Positions 34,936-47,324 of a DNA stretch of 64,000 bases are shown piece after piece. The stretch comes from Pseudisothecium myosuroides (lineage: Eukaryota > Streptophyta > Bryopsida > Hypnales > Lembophyllaceae). How positions within the stretch are numbered: the first letter of the stretch is position 1; every line of letters starts with the position of its first letter. The notes under the pieces are model-generated. The model ran no database searches, was not told where the DNA came from, and was given only the letters and a program-made list of their open reading frames with translations. Both the position numbers and the translations under genes were made by a program. The DNA is taken from positions 26,530,987-26,594,986 of the forward strand of contig OX637290.1 in assembly GCA_951799445.1 (NCBI GenBank). Direction: 5' to 3'.

Positions 34936-37900
34936 GACTACAATTCGCCAATATGAACTGCTTTTATGGCAACTTTATTATTGCAATCCATCCAATGGGG
35001 TCAAACTACATTCAAAGATACCACAATCATTACTTTGAAAGCAATAGACTAGAGTCTTTTTTGACAATTTTCAATTTTGAACATTTGAGTTTATTATTTA
35101 CATTGATGTTGTCATCTTTTTAATAAATTTATGGATGAACAATATAACAATGCATCTATTAAGTAAATTGGAGACAAAGTTTCATAGGTAAGATCCTTGG
35201 AAAAGTGTAAATCATCAATTATAAGGTTGAATTTAATGTCTACATTATTATATAACAATTTAAAAGAATTTTTTAATCCAAATATTTCATACTTTTCAAA
35301 ACCTCAAGTATACAATTCTATGCAAGGATTTATAGTCAATAAATCTTACATACAAAATAGTGGAATTTTTAATTAAGTATTTAATTATTGACAAATTGTT
35401 GATTTCTTCTAATAACAAATTTAAATACTCAATTAAAAAAGTAGTCTATATAGTGTCCTAAACATGAACAATATATACATTTTTTGTTTGACACAATCAA
35501 CGTTTGGGTTGTTTTTTTATATGGAAAAGGACGTTCAAATGTTTTTATTTTTGAATATTATAGAAAACAAAAAAATATTCAAATTATAGTGGAAGTGTCC
35601 TTTTCTATTCTATCATATGATTATGTACTCTCCTAATTTTTTTGGATTCAATCACATTGATATTCATTAGGTATTAGGTATTTCTTCTACCATAGAAAAA
35701 ATTGACAAGCTAATATTTAAACTTCAATTGGAAATTTAATAAAGAAAATAAGTTGCTTTGATGGAAAAAATCATGTTTGTCTTAATTTGACTTGAGATAC
35801 TAGTCAAAAAGGATTAAATTACCTATAATTAGTGGATTAGGTTTTTAAATCAATATTTAAAAAGAAGTTAAAGTGCAGTTTATACATTGTTTGATCTCCT
35901 TTTGTGGTACCTTTGAGTGTATTTTAATCCAATGATGAACGTCCACATGTTTCTAGAGCAATAGATCTAAAATCCAATTGAGGGGCCAAATTTTATATTC
36001 CATGCTTCCAATAGTAATGAGAGTACTGTGAGTACGCATAGTACCAAAAAAAAAATTGAAAACACAACAAATAATACAAGTGTTTCTTACAATTGCCCTT
36101 ATATATAAAAAAATATTGTCATTTGTAAATGAATGTAATAAAAGTTTACCACCTCCATTATGTGGTTTTTGAAAATTGAATTAATTTTTGGTTGTGTTTC
36201 AATTTACTAGCCACAAGTTCAAATTTTAAGAAGCCACAAGCCACAAGTCACAAATCCTTTCATATGTTCTTGTGCTTGACATATAATCCACCTTCATCAA
36301 TATTGTTCAAACTTCTTTATTATAATGCCAAAAAAATAGATTAAATATAAAAATATAAGACAAACTTGTTTTAATGGCTTATGAAGATGTATGATGTAAT
36401 AAAAGGCGTGACACTTTAAATAAAATTACAATCACATATAATGTATTTGATGCAATTTGAGTTGTTCTTCATTCACTTTGTTGAGCATTGGATACTACAT
36501 ATGTCACGTTCACTAACTTTTTTAAATAAATTTTTTTTGGTGTCTGGTATTTAGTAAACATTTGTAATAAAAGAATGGACAAGTACAAAATCAACTTTCA
36601 AGAATAAAAGTCTCTAAAAAATAAGAATATTCATTTAACATTAATTTATTTCATATATATGTATCTGATGCAAATGAACCTACATTTTGCAACAAACTAG
36701 AGCAGATAATTCTCAAATTTTTGATGTAGTTTCATAAGCGCGTCTTTTCTTATTGTAACAAATAGCATTGACATTGTAACGCTCAACAAGTTTGACAATT
36801 GCCAAACTTGTATGAAAAGTGTCTTGAATCTTTGAAAATATTTTCATGGCACTCAATCCTAGTATATCAAGTAATGGTTTTTGAAATTGTATTCATCTTG
36901 GCTAAGTTTAGTGAGCTTTATCATATATTATACTTGGTGATTGATCAATTGATTATATATGGGGCACATTTTGTGAGTAAAGACAAGGGACAAAATTTTT
37001 AGAGTTTCTTTAAATAAAGGTGTAAATTTTTAGTGCGTCAAATTTAGTGCGCATAAGTGCAAATGCTTTTATCAACAATATAGATATATAATTTTTATTA
37101 TATTATATTTATTTATTCTTTGAAATAGGCAGTGATGATTTGAAAGAAAAAAAATACAAATCAATCTAATTCTCCTAGGAATGTCATTTGATTGAAGAAT
37201 AAAAGAGAGAGTTTTTGTCTCTAGGTGTAGTTTTACCAATTGTACTTGTGCTTTTTTTGTCTAAGGTGAAAACACCTATAACTATTTGTAGGTTCATTTC
37301 TCATGAGTAAATTTTTTTGAAAGACGCCTTAAATGTGCAATTAAACTATTCCCATACTTAATCGTGATTGGTTGACTATTGATTATCTAGACTTTCATTT
37401 TATAACAAGTTTATGTAATGATTTTAACGGTTTAGAAAGCTAACTTTTTTAAAAATTCATTATAATTACATGTATTTTTCAAAAATTATATATTTTTCAA
37501 TTCACGATTTTCAATGGCTAATACTACAAAAATATTTTTCTTGAAAAATGTGCTTCTAATTATTTAAATTCCTTTTTTCGTCATTTTTTTTGGTGTTTAT
37601 ATTTTATGCACATTTTTAACATTGTGAACACATGTACCATATGATAACTATTCAATCTTTTTCTCTCTCTATATATCATTGCAATATACATTCTGAATTT
37701 TGAATTTATTTAGGGCGATATTTGTTGTTTAAATCAACATTTGAGAAGTTAAAGTGAATATTTAGAAAATGTGGAAGTATCAATGATGACAATGAATAAT
37801 GCCATACCTACCTATATGGTTACATTTCTGCGAACCAAACATTTGACGCTTGATAAAAAATCCATTATCTTTTAGGATTCATCTTGATTCAATTTAGTAT

Positions 37901-39269
37901 AGCAAGCATACATACAAAATCTAAAATAATTTACAGATATTGTGACCTACTAAAAGTGGATTTGTTTAAGGTCTTGATGTATTAGGATTAGGGCATTCTT
38001 TCAGTGCATTAATGTAAACATAAAAACATATGCAAAAAATGTGCAATAGGGTCACAACATTCAAAGTGTAAGTAAAGATGAATCATGCGTAAAGAGAGAA
38101 GGATAGCAACACCAACGTACATAATATTATTAAACAACATTAGAAAGGATTTTTTTAGTTTCTTTTAAAGCAAGTGATTATAATGTTACAACTTCTCAAT
38201 CAACAAATGACTCTTTGTAACTTTTTAGTCAGTTAATAATACTAATATTACAACTTTTCAACTAACTAATGACCTTCTATAGATTCAATTAAATTCACTT
38301 TTGAAAATATATGGAGAGATTATCCCAATTTTTTAGGGGGAATGACTTAAGTTGGTTAAGAGCATCATTACTGAGGCATAAAATATTAGCTTGATAAATG
38401 ATGTGACATGGTCGAACTTTAGGGAAAATCCTACTAAGGATGCAATTTTGATTTTTTTTAACTAGGCTTTTCAAACTTTGTTCGCCACACTTGAAGCTAC
38501 AAAATAAATCACATTTTTTTATATATCCTACTTTTGCATTTGATGTTGTCTTAGCAACAAGGACTTGAATTCCAATGACACCTTATATTTAAAACCAAGT
38601 AAGTAAGAAGAATTTACAACAAGAAGTTTTGCAAGAGTTCTAGTGGAGAAATAGGAAACGTCATAGATTATAAGCCCCGGAAAAGAAAAAGAAGGGATTG
38701 TACGTGATGGCTACGGGGTCAGAAACCAAACAACAAGGCTCAAAATTTTCAATTTGAAAAAGAAAGACTGTTGATAAAGAATATTTTGGCAATTAATAAA
38801 GATTCAATTAGTAGAAATAAAAAGAGAGTAAATGAATTTTAGCAATGAATTTTTAATTATTATAATCAAATTTTAAATGTTAAATTTATAAAATTGTTTA
38901 AGATTAAGTGGGATTTAATGATATACAATGTCACTTGCTTTTGTTGTATATACAAGTAGGTTATCTCATTAAACAAGAACAAAACATTGCAAGTTGATTT
39001 GCTAGCCATATTTAAAGAACTTTATTGAACTAAAATTGCAAAAAAATTAGAGTTCACTTGTAAATATCGTTAGCTTCTCATAAAAGATTTTCTAAAGTGG
39101 GCGGCCATCTAGAATATGATGAAGTTTTCAACAACAAAAAAAATAAAATTGCAACGTTTTGATCAAGAATTGCGAGCTTACATTTATTCATTCGTTTTAA
39201 GATTATTGAAAAATATTGAATTTGGATGCAACCAAGTCTTCAGAAAATAGCTTACTGACACTAAGGTTA
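34936..39269. other. Long AT-rich stretch, no gene seen
   Basis: About 4.3 kb with no repeat family of this window, no element ends and no recognised protein. The longest frames are short (for example 36799-37002) and hydrophobic or lysine/isoleucine-rich, as expected by chance at this composition. Confidence 0.4.
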
Positions 39270-41006
39270 CAAAAGAGACTTTGTAGGAGAGAAAGAGGAA
39301 GGAGAAATTGGTGTATGTCCAAGTGAAAGCCACATTGAAATTAATAGCAATTATGATGCGGAAGATAAAGATCTTAAAAAAATAAAATATGTTTTTGTTG
39401 ATGACAACCTCTTATACATAAGTCATTGTTGAATATGTAATCTAAGAGTACTTCAAATTGTGACAAAAAAAATAACTATTGATGCTTCAATTGAGGTTTG
39501 AATATAATTGCCTAATTGCTGTAAAATTGAAATTGCGACTATAGAGAAGGCTGAACTAGAGGCAAAAAGAAATAAATCTTTGAAAAAAATTAAAAGAAGA
39601 AGGAGACTAAATGTCAAATGCAAGAGCAATAGGATTAAAACTTAAAGTAAAAGAATTAAGAGACAATAAGACAATAAAATGAATGAGAGAAAGATGAAGA
39701 ATGCATTAATCATGTGCTGTTTTTTACTTAGCTAGGTATAATACTTTTGCTCAATCCAATGGTCATAATAGCATGAACAAAGTTAGTTAATTTTTTTAAG
39801 ATGTCTCATATAAAAAGAAATAGATAGTATATTATTAACTTTATCAAGTAGGATAAAAATCGTTGTTGAAAATTGCACTGTAGCGCAGACTTCAACAAAA
39901 TATTATCAGAAAGAATCATATAATTGTATACATGATATTAACAATTTACATTAGAAAAATATAAATTATGTATGAAAAATGAGGAGTTGATGATAAAAAT
40001 AGATATGTTATCGAAAAATGTAGCTGAGGCTAATAGGTAGAAGTTTGTTATTCAGTATGGAATAGGAAACGCAATAGAAGAGGGGATGGCAATTCATGAA
40101 AAAATTGTCATTCCAAAAACAGAAAAAATGGCAAAAGAAATTGAAGAATTGGAGGCTAAACTTGAGTTCACTTCCAAAAAACTTTGTAACAAAAAGGAAG
40201 CTGCTAAGGGAGAAAATGAGGTTAGCGTATTTTTTTTTATTTTAAAAATTTAAAATTTGGTTAGGGAGTTCAAGTATTATTACTTGAAGATTGGGATTAA
40301 TTTTGTGGAGGTCAAAGACAAGAAATGTGGAATTCACTTTGAAGGAAAGAAGGTGGACAATGGAGTTTACTTTGGAGGAAAGATGATGGATGATGAATTT
40401 CTTCTAGGAGAAAAAAAAATAGAAAACGGAGTCTAATTCGGAGTATTGGATGTTGCAGGAGAAAAAAATTTGAATAAAAGATTTGGCATGCAGTTCATGG
40501 ATATAAAAATATTGGAAGAGATCGAGGAACAGTTTTTATCTAATGATAAGAAAATCATCAGATCATTTAGGACTAAAAGCATTTCCAATGCAGCTTGCAT
40601 TTCAAAGATATGTAGAGTGCAAAAACAAAAAAATTACATAAAAACTTCACAATATCGTGAAATTACAGAGAATTGCATCCTTGTTGATGTAGACAAATTA
40701 ATTGGTCTTATTGTTTTCGATTTTTTTGATATACGTCAAAGTGAAAGTCTAGCAATAACTTTGTATAAGTTATGTAAGACTTCTGGGATTGTAAAACGGT
40801 CTAACAAATTGGCAATGAACTATGAGTTCATACATGGGGCAAAAGTTTGTAATGGAGAATTTGACCGATATAAACAAACCGCAAAAACTCTGAGTAGTGG
40901 ATGTCTTTTGAGAAAAAAACCTCCTAGTGTTAGAGATTTAGATTACATTGCAAATAGTATAGCTAATACTATTTATGAATGTCTAAAAATGCCTTTTACT
41001 TCTTAA
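39270..41006 (+). pseudogene. Decayed coding region of unknown family, charged and repeat-containing
   Basis: I do not recognise the family. Stretches with coding character occur in succession on the plus strand, separated by stops. The first is an acidic segment near 39290-39434 (EEGEIGVCPSESH, VFVDDNLLYI). A lysine/arginine-rich segment follows near 39540-39640, then a coiled-coil-like segment near 39975-40220 (EKMAKEIEELEAKLEF). Glycine-containing short repeats at about 40325-40440 (VDNGVYFGG, then IENGV before a stop) come next. Last is an open frame to the TAA at 41004-41006, about 185 codons in frame after the stop at 40434-40436. That frame has no ATG at its beginning; it opens directly after the in-frame stop. 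A possible short intron (GTTAGC ... TTGGTTAG) lies near 40217-40265. It is either a broken gene or a captured fragment. A similar charged remnant lies near 49200-49490. Confidence 0.3.
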
Positions 41007-41225
41007 ATTGAAGAATGGAAAAAGATGGTGCCAAATGATGTTGGCATCTTTATTATTAAAAAAAATGACTCTGAAGGCTTGAAAAGCTAAAAATAATTTT
41101 TATCACTATTCTATCGTACGGTTTTTTGAAACTAAACATGAGATTTCAAAAACAACATTATCGAATCTAAACTTGGGGAGAGGCTTTTGATAATTTTTGG
41201 TGTGAAATTTTTAGAACCTAGGCAA

Positions 41226-41435
41226 TCAAAGTTTCACCGTCTTTCTGGAAAACACACTAAATTATATAGATATAAAAATACTACAAGCCAAAGCTTCGCC
41301 GTCTTTTTGAAAGATACACAAATTTTTTCACTAATTTCCACTATGTGAGATCAAAGCTTTGCCGCCTCTTTAGAAAACACACTAAATTCTATATAGACAC
41401 AAAAATACTATAAGCCAAAGCTTCGCTGTATTTTT
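41226..41435. repeat. Tandem repeat, about 126-bp period, 1.7 copies
   Basis: CAAAGTTTCACCGTCTTTCT at 41226 and CAAAGCTTTGCCGCCTCTTT at 41352 start consecutive units. Both continue with GGAAAACACACTAAATT (or AGAAAACACACTAAATTC), an AAAAATACTA box and GCCAAAGCTTCGCYGT. The AAGCTTCGCCG motif recurs at about 45116. Confidence 0.7.
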
Positions 41436-43146
41436 CAATACTACCCCAATTCTATCAATTTCTAAATAAAGGGGTTATAAAGCTTCACCGTTTAAAGCAC
41501 AATCAAGGCAAAAAAACATATAATTAAACACAATTTTTTTACAACACTAAACAAGGCTCAAGGTAGGACTTCTAAAGTTTTTCCTAAAGCGGCATCGCCA
41601 AGGTACGATGAGGAAAAGCTTTAAAATTAGTGACTAAAAAAGACCGTCTAACCACAATTCAAACAAGATATACAAAACAAATTCAATAATCACAAGCGAG
41701 AGCCAAGGTTTGAAGGGACCCCTTAAGTCCTTCAAAGCTTGCAAAGTACCAACAAATGGAGCTTGAAATGTTTTAAAATACACACATTTATAATTTTGGT
41801 TTCAAATGGCCAAAAAGCCCAATTAAATGGATTAACGTACTTACAAAGCCAAAAAAATGGCTAAAAGAGGTGTTGTGGGAGGAAAATGAGCCTCTTTATA
41901 TACATTTTCAAGGGCACTCACTTCCCTCTTTTTTCCTAGTGGTAATCTTATCATTTAGGATTTTCATCCTAAATTGCCAATTTTGACTTTCTGCGCTGAT
42001 CTAAATTCTTAATTTTTAGAGATTAACTCCAAATCAAAAATTGATTGTGTTGTTGACTTCAAAAGGCCGCTTTTAGTCTTAATAGATTCATCATCTCCCA
42101 AGCAAACTCCATAAACTCAACAAAACCTATCGCTAACTGAACACCAAAACTAGATAAAAATCCAAATCCTGAAATTTGACTTTTTGAGAAAAGTAACTAG
42201 TCTAAGCCTTTAATAAATATGGGGGAGTAAAAAAGATCTTACTTCGACCTCATTCCAATTTCGTATGCTCTCGGTACGTGTGAGTGTTTCTAATTTCACT
42301 TTTGAGTCAGAAAGTTACACACGGATTCTAGCGGCTGTTTCGTTGGAGATTTACTCCTAATTGGGTGTTCTTAAAGAAGTGTTCGCCTTTCAAGCAATGG
42401 ACACTTTTTTGTGACTGATAATCCTGTAAAAATTCACTAATTCTAAGAAAAACTATTGGTTAACTAGTTAAAAAGGTTATGGTTAAGTAAAATGGGGAAA
42501 AGAAATCAAAATCTAATCTGACTAAAGTTGTATCTAAGTAGCCTTCTAGAATATAATTTTCCCTTCCCAAAATGGAAAAGAAAACTAGATTCCAAGATTC
42601 CTATCAAAAGTTACCACGGGTAAAGTTTGGCCTCTTACTTCTGCTAACTTTCATCCACTAATTTAAAATAGCAAATCAACTCAAAATAATTCTAAATTTT
42701 AAGGTTAAGTTATTAGTTTTTTTAAGTTATGAATTCTTAAGTTTAATCAGAATTTTGACCTAATTGGATGTTTTTCATCCGAAATTGGTCTCAAACTTTA
42801 TCCAACCTTTTATCCTTAAAAAATAAAATATTTTCAAAAGTAAAAAGAAATTTTGGAATCTTTATAGATTCTTTGTCTGATTCCTACCTAAAAATATTCC
42901 TTAAAGATTCCTTTGGATGAAAATCTTAAATTATCATCCAATTGTGTGGTTATGGTTAATTATTAGTAATTTATGGGGTTAAATTTTAAGTATGATTTGG
43001 TTTTATAACTTCTAAATTACTTATGAGGTTCTAAATCTAACTTAAACTCTAAAATTCTAATCTAAAAACTAACTTCTAATAGCAAAGATTCTAACTTCAA
43101 TTTGAAAATAAAAACAAAGCAAAAGCAAAGGGTAAAATTAACATAC
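41436..43146 (-). repeat. Dispersed repeat families B/E, reverse-oriented block
   Basis: About 41720-41880 and 42090-42290 match 14930-15235. The stretch 42290-43000 carries reverse complements of family E boxes (TTCATCCACTAATTT, TTCAAGCAATGGACAC). It is non-coding apart from the exon-like segment at its upper border. Confidence 0.4.
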
Positions 43147-43306
43147 CTCTGGGTCCATCGTGGCTATAGTCCCGTCATCGTAGATCACTAGCATAATGGA
43201 CTTCAAATAGCCGTTGTCCTCCATCATGTGTGGTTCTTCTGCTGGATGAGAGTTTGGTGTCAAAATGTGTGGAAATCTCTTTCCTACATCCTCTCTGGCT
43301 AATTTC
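43147..43306 (-). CDS. Exon-like open segment of unknown gene (53 codons), inside repeat block
   Basis: On the minus strand a 160-nt segment is fully open between a good acceptor (TTTTAATTGTAG before 43306) and donor (CCAGAG then GTATGT after 43147). It is entered with two bases of the preceding codon and leaves in phase 0. It reads KLAREDVGKRFPHILTPNSH at its start and YLKSIMLVIYDDGTIATMDP near its end. Composition is far less AT-rich than the flanks and the peptide looks natural, so chance is unlikely. I do not recognise the family and found no partner exon that joins in phase. A degraded, differently oriented relative of its 3' half and donor flank lies near 19547-19620. This suggests the segment travels with the repeat, either as a captured exon or as part of an unrecognised element-encoded protein. 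Confidence 0.4.
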
Positions 43307-43699
43307 CTACAATTAAAAGGGTTAGTATAAGTTTTTAACTTAACTCCTTTGAGTTTAGGAATTTACGTTAAATTCTAATGTTTTTTAGTTGATTTTAAAA
43401 TAATTCTTTGAATTAAAATAAACTTCAAGGCCCTATTTCCAACCACCTTGAATATTTATTTTAATTCAGAATTAATTTAAAAGATTAATATCTTCCAATT
43501 TAATAATATTTCAATGAATAGTCAATTTTTTTTGTTATTCATTAGTTTATTATTTTTGTTGGATTAATCTATTATTTTTGTTGACCTCTTGTTTTTTCCT
43601 ATTTGGCTTATTAGGCCTAATAAAACAAAATCCAAGTCAACAAAATCAACTAATTCCTTCCAAAAATACTAATTGATAGAAAAAATCAAATTCTTCAAT

Positions 43700-43940
43700 A
43701 GTAAAAGGAATAAAACCAAAGAATTATTCCAAATGAATAGTGGATGAATAGTAAAGAAAGAATAAAAACAAAAATAATTTGTCCCGAATTGAATAGTAGA
43801 TGAATAGTAACGGAATAAAAACCAAAACAAATCTAAAATGAATAGTAAAAGTACAACAAAACAAAACAAAATGAATAAAACAAGAATAAAAAACCGCGCC
43901 AAATCCAAAATGAATAGTAAAAAACAAAACAACAAGCACA
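43700..43940. repeat. Degenerate short-period array with AATGAATAGTA motif
   Basis: GAATAGTA or AATGAATAGT recurs at least six times among AAAACAAAA runs. The minus-strand frames here are translations of this array and not genes. Confidence 0.6.
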
Positions 43941-44267
43941 CGTGAATAGTTAGATTCTCTAGAAAAAATCAGTTTTTAAATCTAATTCATTCCCAAGCCG
44001 CCACTTCGTCTTCTTATTCTTCTTTCTCTCTCACTTCCACTCATTCGCAATTTTGTTGTGAGGGTCTTCCTTCAATTTTGGATGTCTTCATGTCCGTATG
44101 GTTTTCCTTATTCAATTCGACTTGAAATTTGTTATGAGAGTTTTAGTAGTGAATGTAGGTGCTTGACTTAGCCTCTTTCGTCAACTCCTCAAGTTCTACG
44201 TGTGATCTTTTAATTGAAACTTGATTAATTCAAATGAGAATTTGTCTTTTAGCAATGGACCTGAAAG

Positions 44268-44428
44268 TTGTTGGTTTGATCAAGGAGTGCTTGAGATGGT
44301 TGTTGGTTTATCAAAAGGCTGCCAAAATGGTTGCTGGTTTATCAAAAGACTGCCGAGATGGTTGCTGGTTGATCAAAGACTGCCGAGATGGGTTGCTGGT
44401 CTGCTTGGATGGTTGCTGGTTCAATGGG
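44268..44428 (+). repeat. Minisatellite, 31-bp period, about five units
   Basis: Successive units start TTGTTGGTTT or TTGCTGGTTT and end in GCCGAGATGG or a variant. The first four are full length and the last are shortened. The periodic plus-strand frames over this array give tryptophan/leucine repeats and are by-products. Confidence 0.8.
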
Positions 44429-44557
44429 CTCCTTCGGAGTTGCTACGTGGCTTCTTGTGATTGGTCACGATCCCGAGCTCGCGTTCCCGATCCCTGTCAC
44501 GTTCCCGAGCCTCCGATCCCCGTTGATCCAGTCCGATATCCGCTAGTCCGGTTCCCA

Positions 44558-44659
44558 ACTGTTGGTTGCTTGGTTCAGAAATCTGGTCTTAACTGCTGGT
44601 TCGAAATCTAGTCTTACTGCTGGTTCAAAATCTGGTCCTAAACTATTTCTGGTTCATAA
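44558..44659 (+). repeat. Minisatellite, 25-26 bp period, about four units
   Basis: Units contain ACTGCTGGTTCGAAATCTRG followed by GTCTTA or GTCCTAA. The core CTGGTTC is shared with the 31-bp array 130 bp upstream, suggesting a common origin of the two arrays. Confidence 0.75.
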
Positions 44660-46369
44660 ATAAATTAACACAAAAGAGGATTAAATAAACTAAGCAAAGC
44701 AACTAAGTTAATGATAATTTTGGGTTTTATTGGATAACTAGCAAAGCAATTAAACTAAGTTTTTTTGGGGATTTTTTGGAATAATCTAAGCAAAATAAAA
44801 CTAACTAAGGTATTTCGGAAACTTCACTAAGCAAACAAACTAATCTAGGTGATATTTTGTTTTTTTTGGGATAAACTAAACAAGTGAGCTATACTAAAAC
44901 AAAGATAAACTAAACTAAGGCAAGGATAAACTAACTATGGCAAAGACTAAACTATCAACAAAATCCACAATTTCGCAATGGAAGCAAAACAAACAAAGTG
45001 AACAAAGTCTAGCGGAAAAAAAAGAACCACTTGATGTGGTGTTTTGGCTTAAGTAGCCCAACGACCAAGGTTTTTCCCAACTTTCCCCCTTCAAGGTAAA
45101 TTGTCTTAAAGTCAAAGCTTCGCCGTGCGGGAGCAACCCCAGGCTAAACTCGTAAATTATAGTTCCACGTGGCTGCAGGAATGTTTCAATTCTTAAAGGA
45201 GGTACACATGAAAGTGTTTAAGCCGAACATTAAGGATTAAAAGAATTCTCAAGGTCTCCAATAGTTTTAATTTCTAAATGAGGTACACACATATGAAAGT
45301 GTTTAAACCAAAAATTAGGAATTAAGTCAAACCAAACTTTGTTATACAATGAAGTTGGCCGGTGTTTTGAGTATTAGAATCTTTTGATAAAGACTAGCTT
45401 CACCGCTTTAAGAATTTTGACTCAATGGCTGTTACAAAATACAAAATTAGTACGCAAAAGATGGTATGCAAGTTTTGGAGGATGAAACCTTCCAAAAGTA
45501 TGATTTTTAGTGTGGTTTTAATGGTTGAAAAAGGAACCCCGAGTCCTCTAACCAATTCCTCCACTAAAAGAAGGCAAAGAAAGCAAAATGAGCAAAAGAT
45601 GACCAAATTTGGTCTAACTAAATGCTTCCGACTAAGTCGGTAAGCAAAATGAACAAGAGAGTCTCTACACTCCGACAGAGTGTCGGTAGGTAGATAATGA
45701 AAAAATAGGATATGATAAACTTCGCAGGAAGGCCTTATATACTCGCTAAAAAGCCCCACCACTTAGTTTACCATGAGATATTTGGTCTTCTTACTCAAAA
45801 ACTACCCTAAGCTAAATTCTAAACTACCCTAAGATATTTCCTAAATAATCTTTGTTTAATCTTTAGAATTTTCTAGAACAAGCCTTAATTAGAAAGGAAA
45901 TCTTGTCCAAAATAAAATCTAAGATTTTTCCAAAGATATTTAGGAAATTAACTATTTTGACCTTTAGATATTTTGTAAACAACCCTAGGATATTTTCATA
46001 TATTTTTAATTTAATCTAAATTGGCTTTTAAAGGAAAGATTTGAAATCTTAACTAAATCCAATCTTCGACTTTCACCAAGATATTTTGTGAAATAACTTT
46101 GAATTACCGCTAATTACTCTAAAAAAATCAACGTTACGGCTGAACTCTTCCTATCTTCTTGAGAACAATTCCAAATTGAAAATCGATTGCGCCATCGCGT
46201 TCAAAAGACCTCAATTAATCTAGAAGACCTCCTACCCCCACTTTCAGGCTGTAAATACTCGTAAAAATCCCTAACGGTAACTTCAAAGAAAAGTCAAAAT
46301 CCCAACTAATGGAATTTGAATTTCCCGAGAAAATTGACTAGCTAGGGTTACCTGAATGGTTCGTGAGAG
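44660..46369. repeat. Non-coding AT-rich block with an 83-bp-spaced direct duplication
   Basis: No gene was recognised. AGGTACACA...GAAAGTGTTTAA occurs at about 45201-45221 and 45281-45306 with similar flanks. CCGACTAAGTCGG (45629-45641) and CCGACAGAGTGTCGG (45671-45685) are short palindromic stems. AAGCTTCGCCG near 45116 matches the tandem repeat at 41.2 kb. Confidence 0.45.
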
Positions 46370-46640
46370 TAAGAAAAAATTCTTTGTTTGCGACATTCGG
46401 ACATCGCCAGCTCTTGGTTCGCCGATCAACCCGCCGCCATGTTGTAAATTCTTGTTAAATTCAATGTCGTTGCCGATTCTGGTACTTCTGGCTATCGGAA
46501 AGTCTTCAAACTTGACTGGTTGCTTATTTATTGTATAAAACTCTAATCTAATTTTTAGTGAGATTTTACAGCACTCTGGATAATTTCTATGAAATTACCA
46601 TCAGTTTCAAAGGCGGTTGATTTCCCATGGAGTCATCATG
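46370..46640 (-). repeat. Dispersed repeat family B, short partial copy (reverse)
   Basis: It resembles the 47325-47520 part of the adjacent full copy: a GATTCTGGTACTTCTGGCTA box, AATTTTTAGTGAGATTTTAC and GGATAATTTCTATGAAATT. Confidence 0.4.
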
Positions 46641-47324
46641 GAGTTTTGTAAAATCCCGAAACTTTTGGGCAATCTTCTAGGAAGTGTCCAAAAGCTAAAG
46701 GCAAAATCAAACCTCCAATAAAGATGTTAAATTTAGCAGTTCCTTAATAATTTCCGCCCGAGGGGGAAATTAATTTGATACCGGGGTTTATCGTGGATGA
46801 TTAGCTCCGCTGTTGATCTCTTGGCATGCTTTTACCTTAAAAACACCTTTCTGTAAGCTCCAATCACCTCGCCCTTCTTCTACTTCGCATTCTAGTTTGT
46901 ATCCTTCAACATTTGCAGGTCTTCACATAATTAGTCCAAATTCTACATGAATTGGATCTAGACACTTCTAAACCTAAACATAGACTCTTATGATTCAGCC
47001 AGGCTGTCACATGTGCTCACATGTCGAGTTTTACATGGACAAGACACTAGAACTAGCTAATTCTCACATCCTCACATCTCTCTAAAAGGTAAATATGGAC
47101 TCTAAGACACTAACTAAGACTTAAACATTAAAAAACAGAGTATTTTGTGCTTTCTATGATTTTAGGACAATTATTCACTAATCTGGTAGGGACCTCTACC
47201 AAACTCCTCTCAACTACTAATTCTTGCTATTTTGCAGGAATTAACACTAAAAACTAACAATAAATCGCGAAAAATAAACCCAGAGTTCCAAGTGCTAACT
47301 TGAGGGCTCACAGTATGCTGGTCA
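46641..47324. other. No gene seen
   Basis: Sequence between two family B copies. GTCACATGTGCTCACATGTCG near 47007 is a small direct duplication. No protein or RNA gene was recognised. Confidence 0.4.

Noticed and set aside
43669..43941. 90-codon minus-strand open frame rich in Phe/Leu
   Set aside because: It is the translation of a low-complexity AATGAATAGTA/AAAACAAAA array.
44221..44611. Two overlapping plus-strand frames with Trp/Leu/Cys repeats
   Set aside because: The periodicity comes from the 31-bp minisatellite; there is no start or splice context.
45400..45762. 120-codon minus-strand frame
   Set aside because: Located in the non-coding repeat block between minisatellites and family B, with no recognisable domain and an overlapping plus-strand frame of similar quality.
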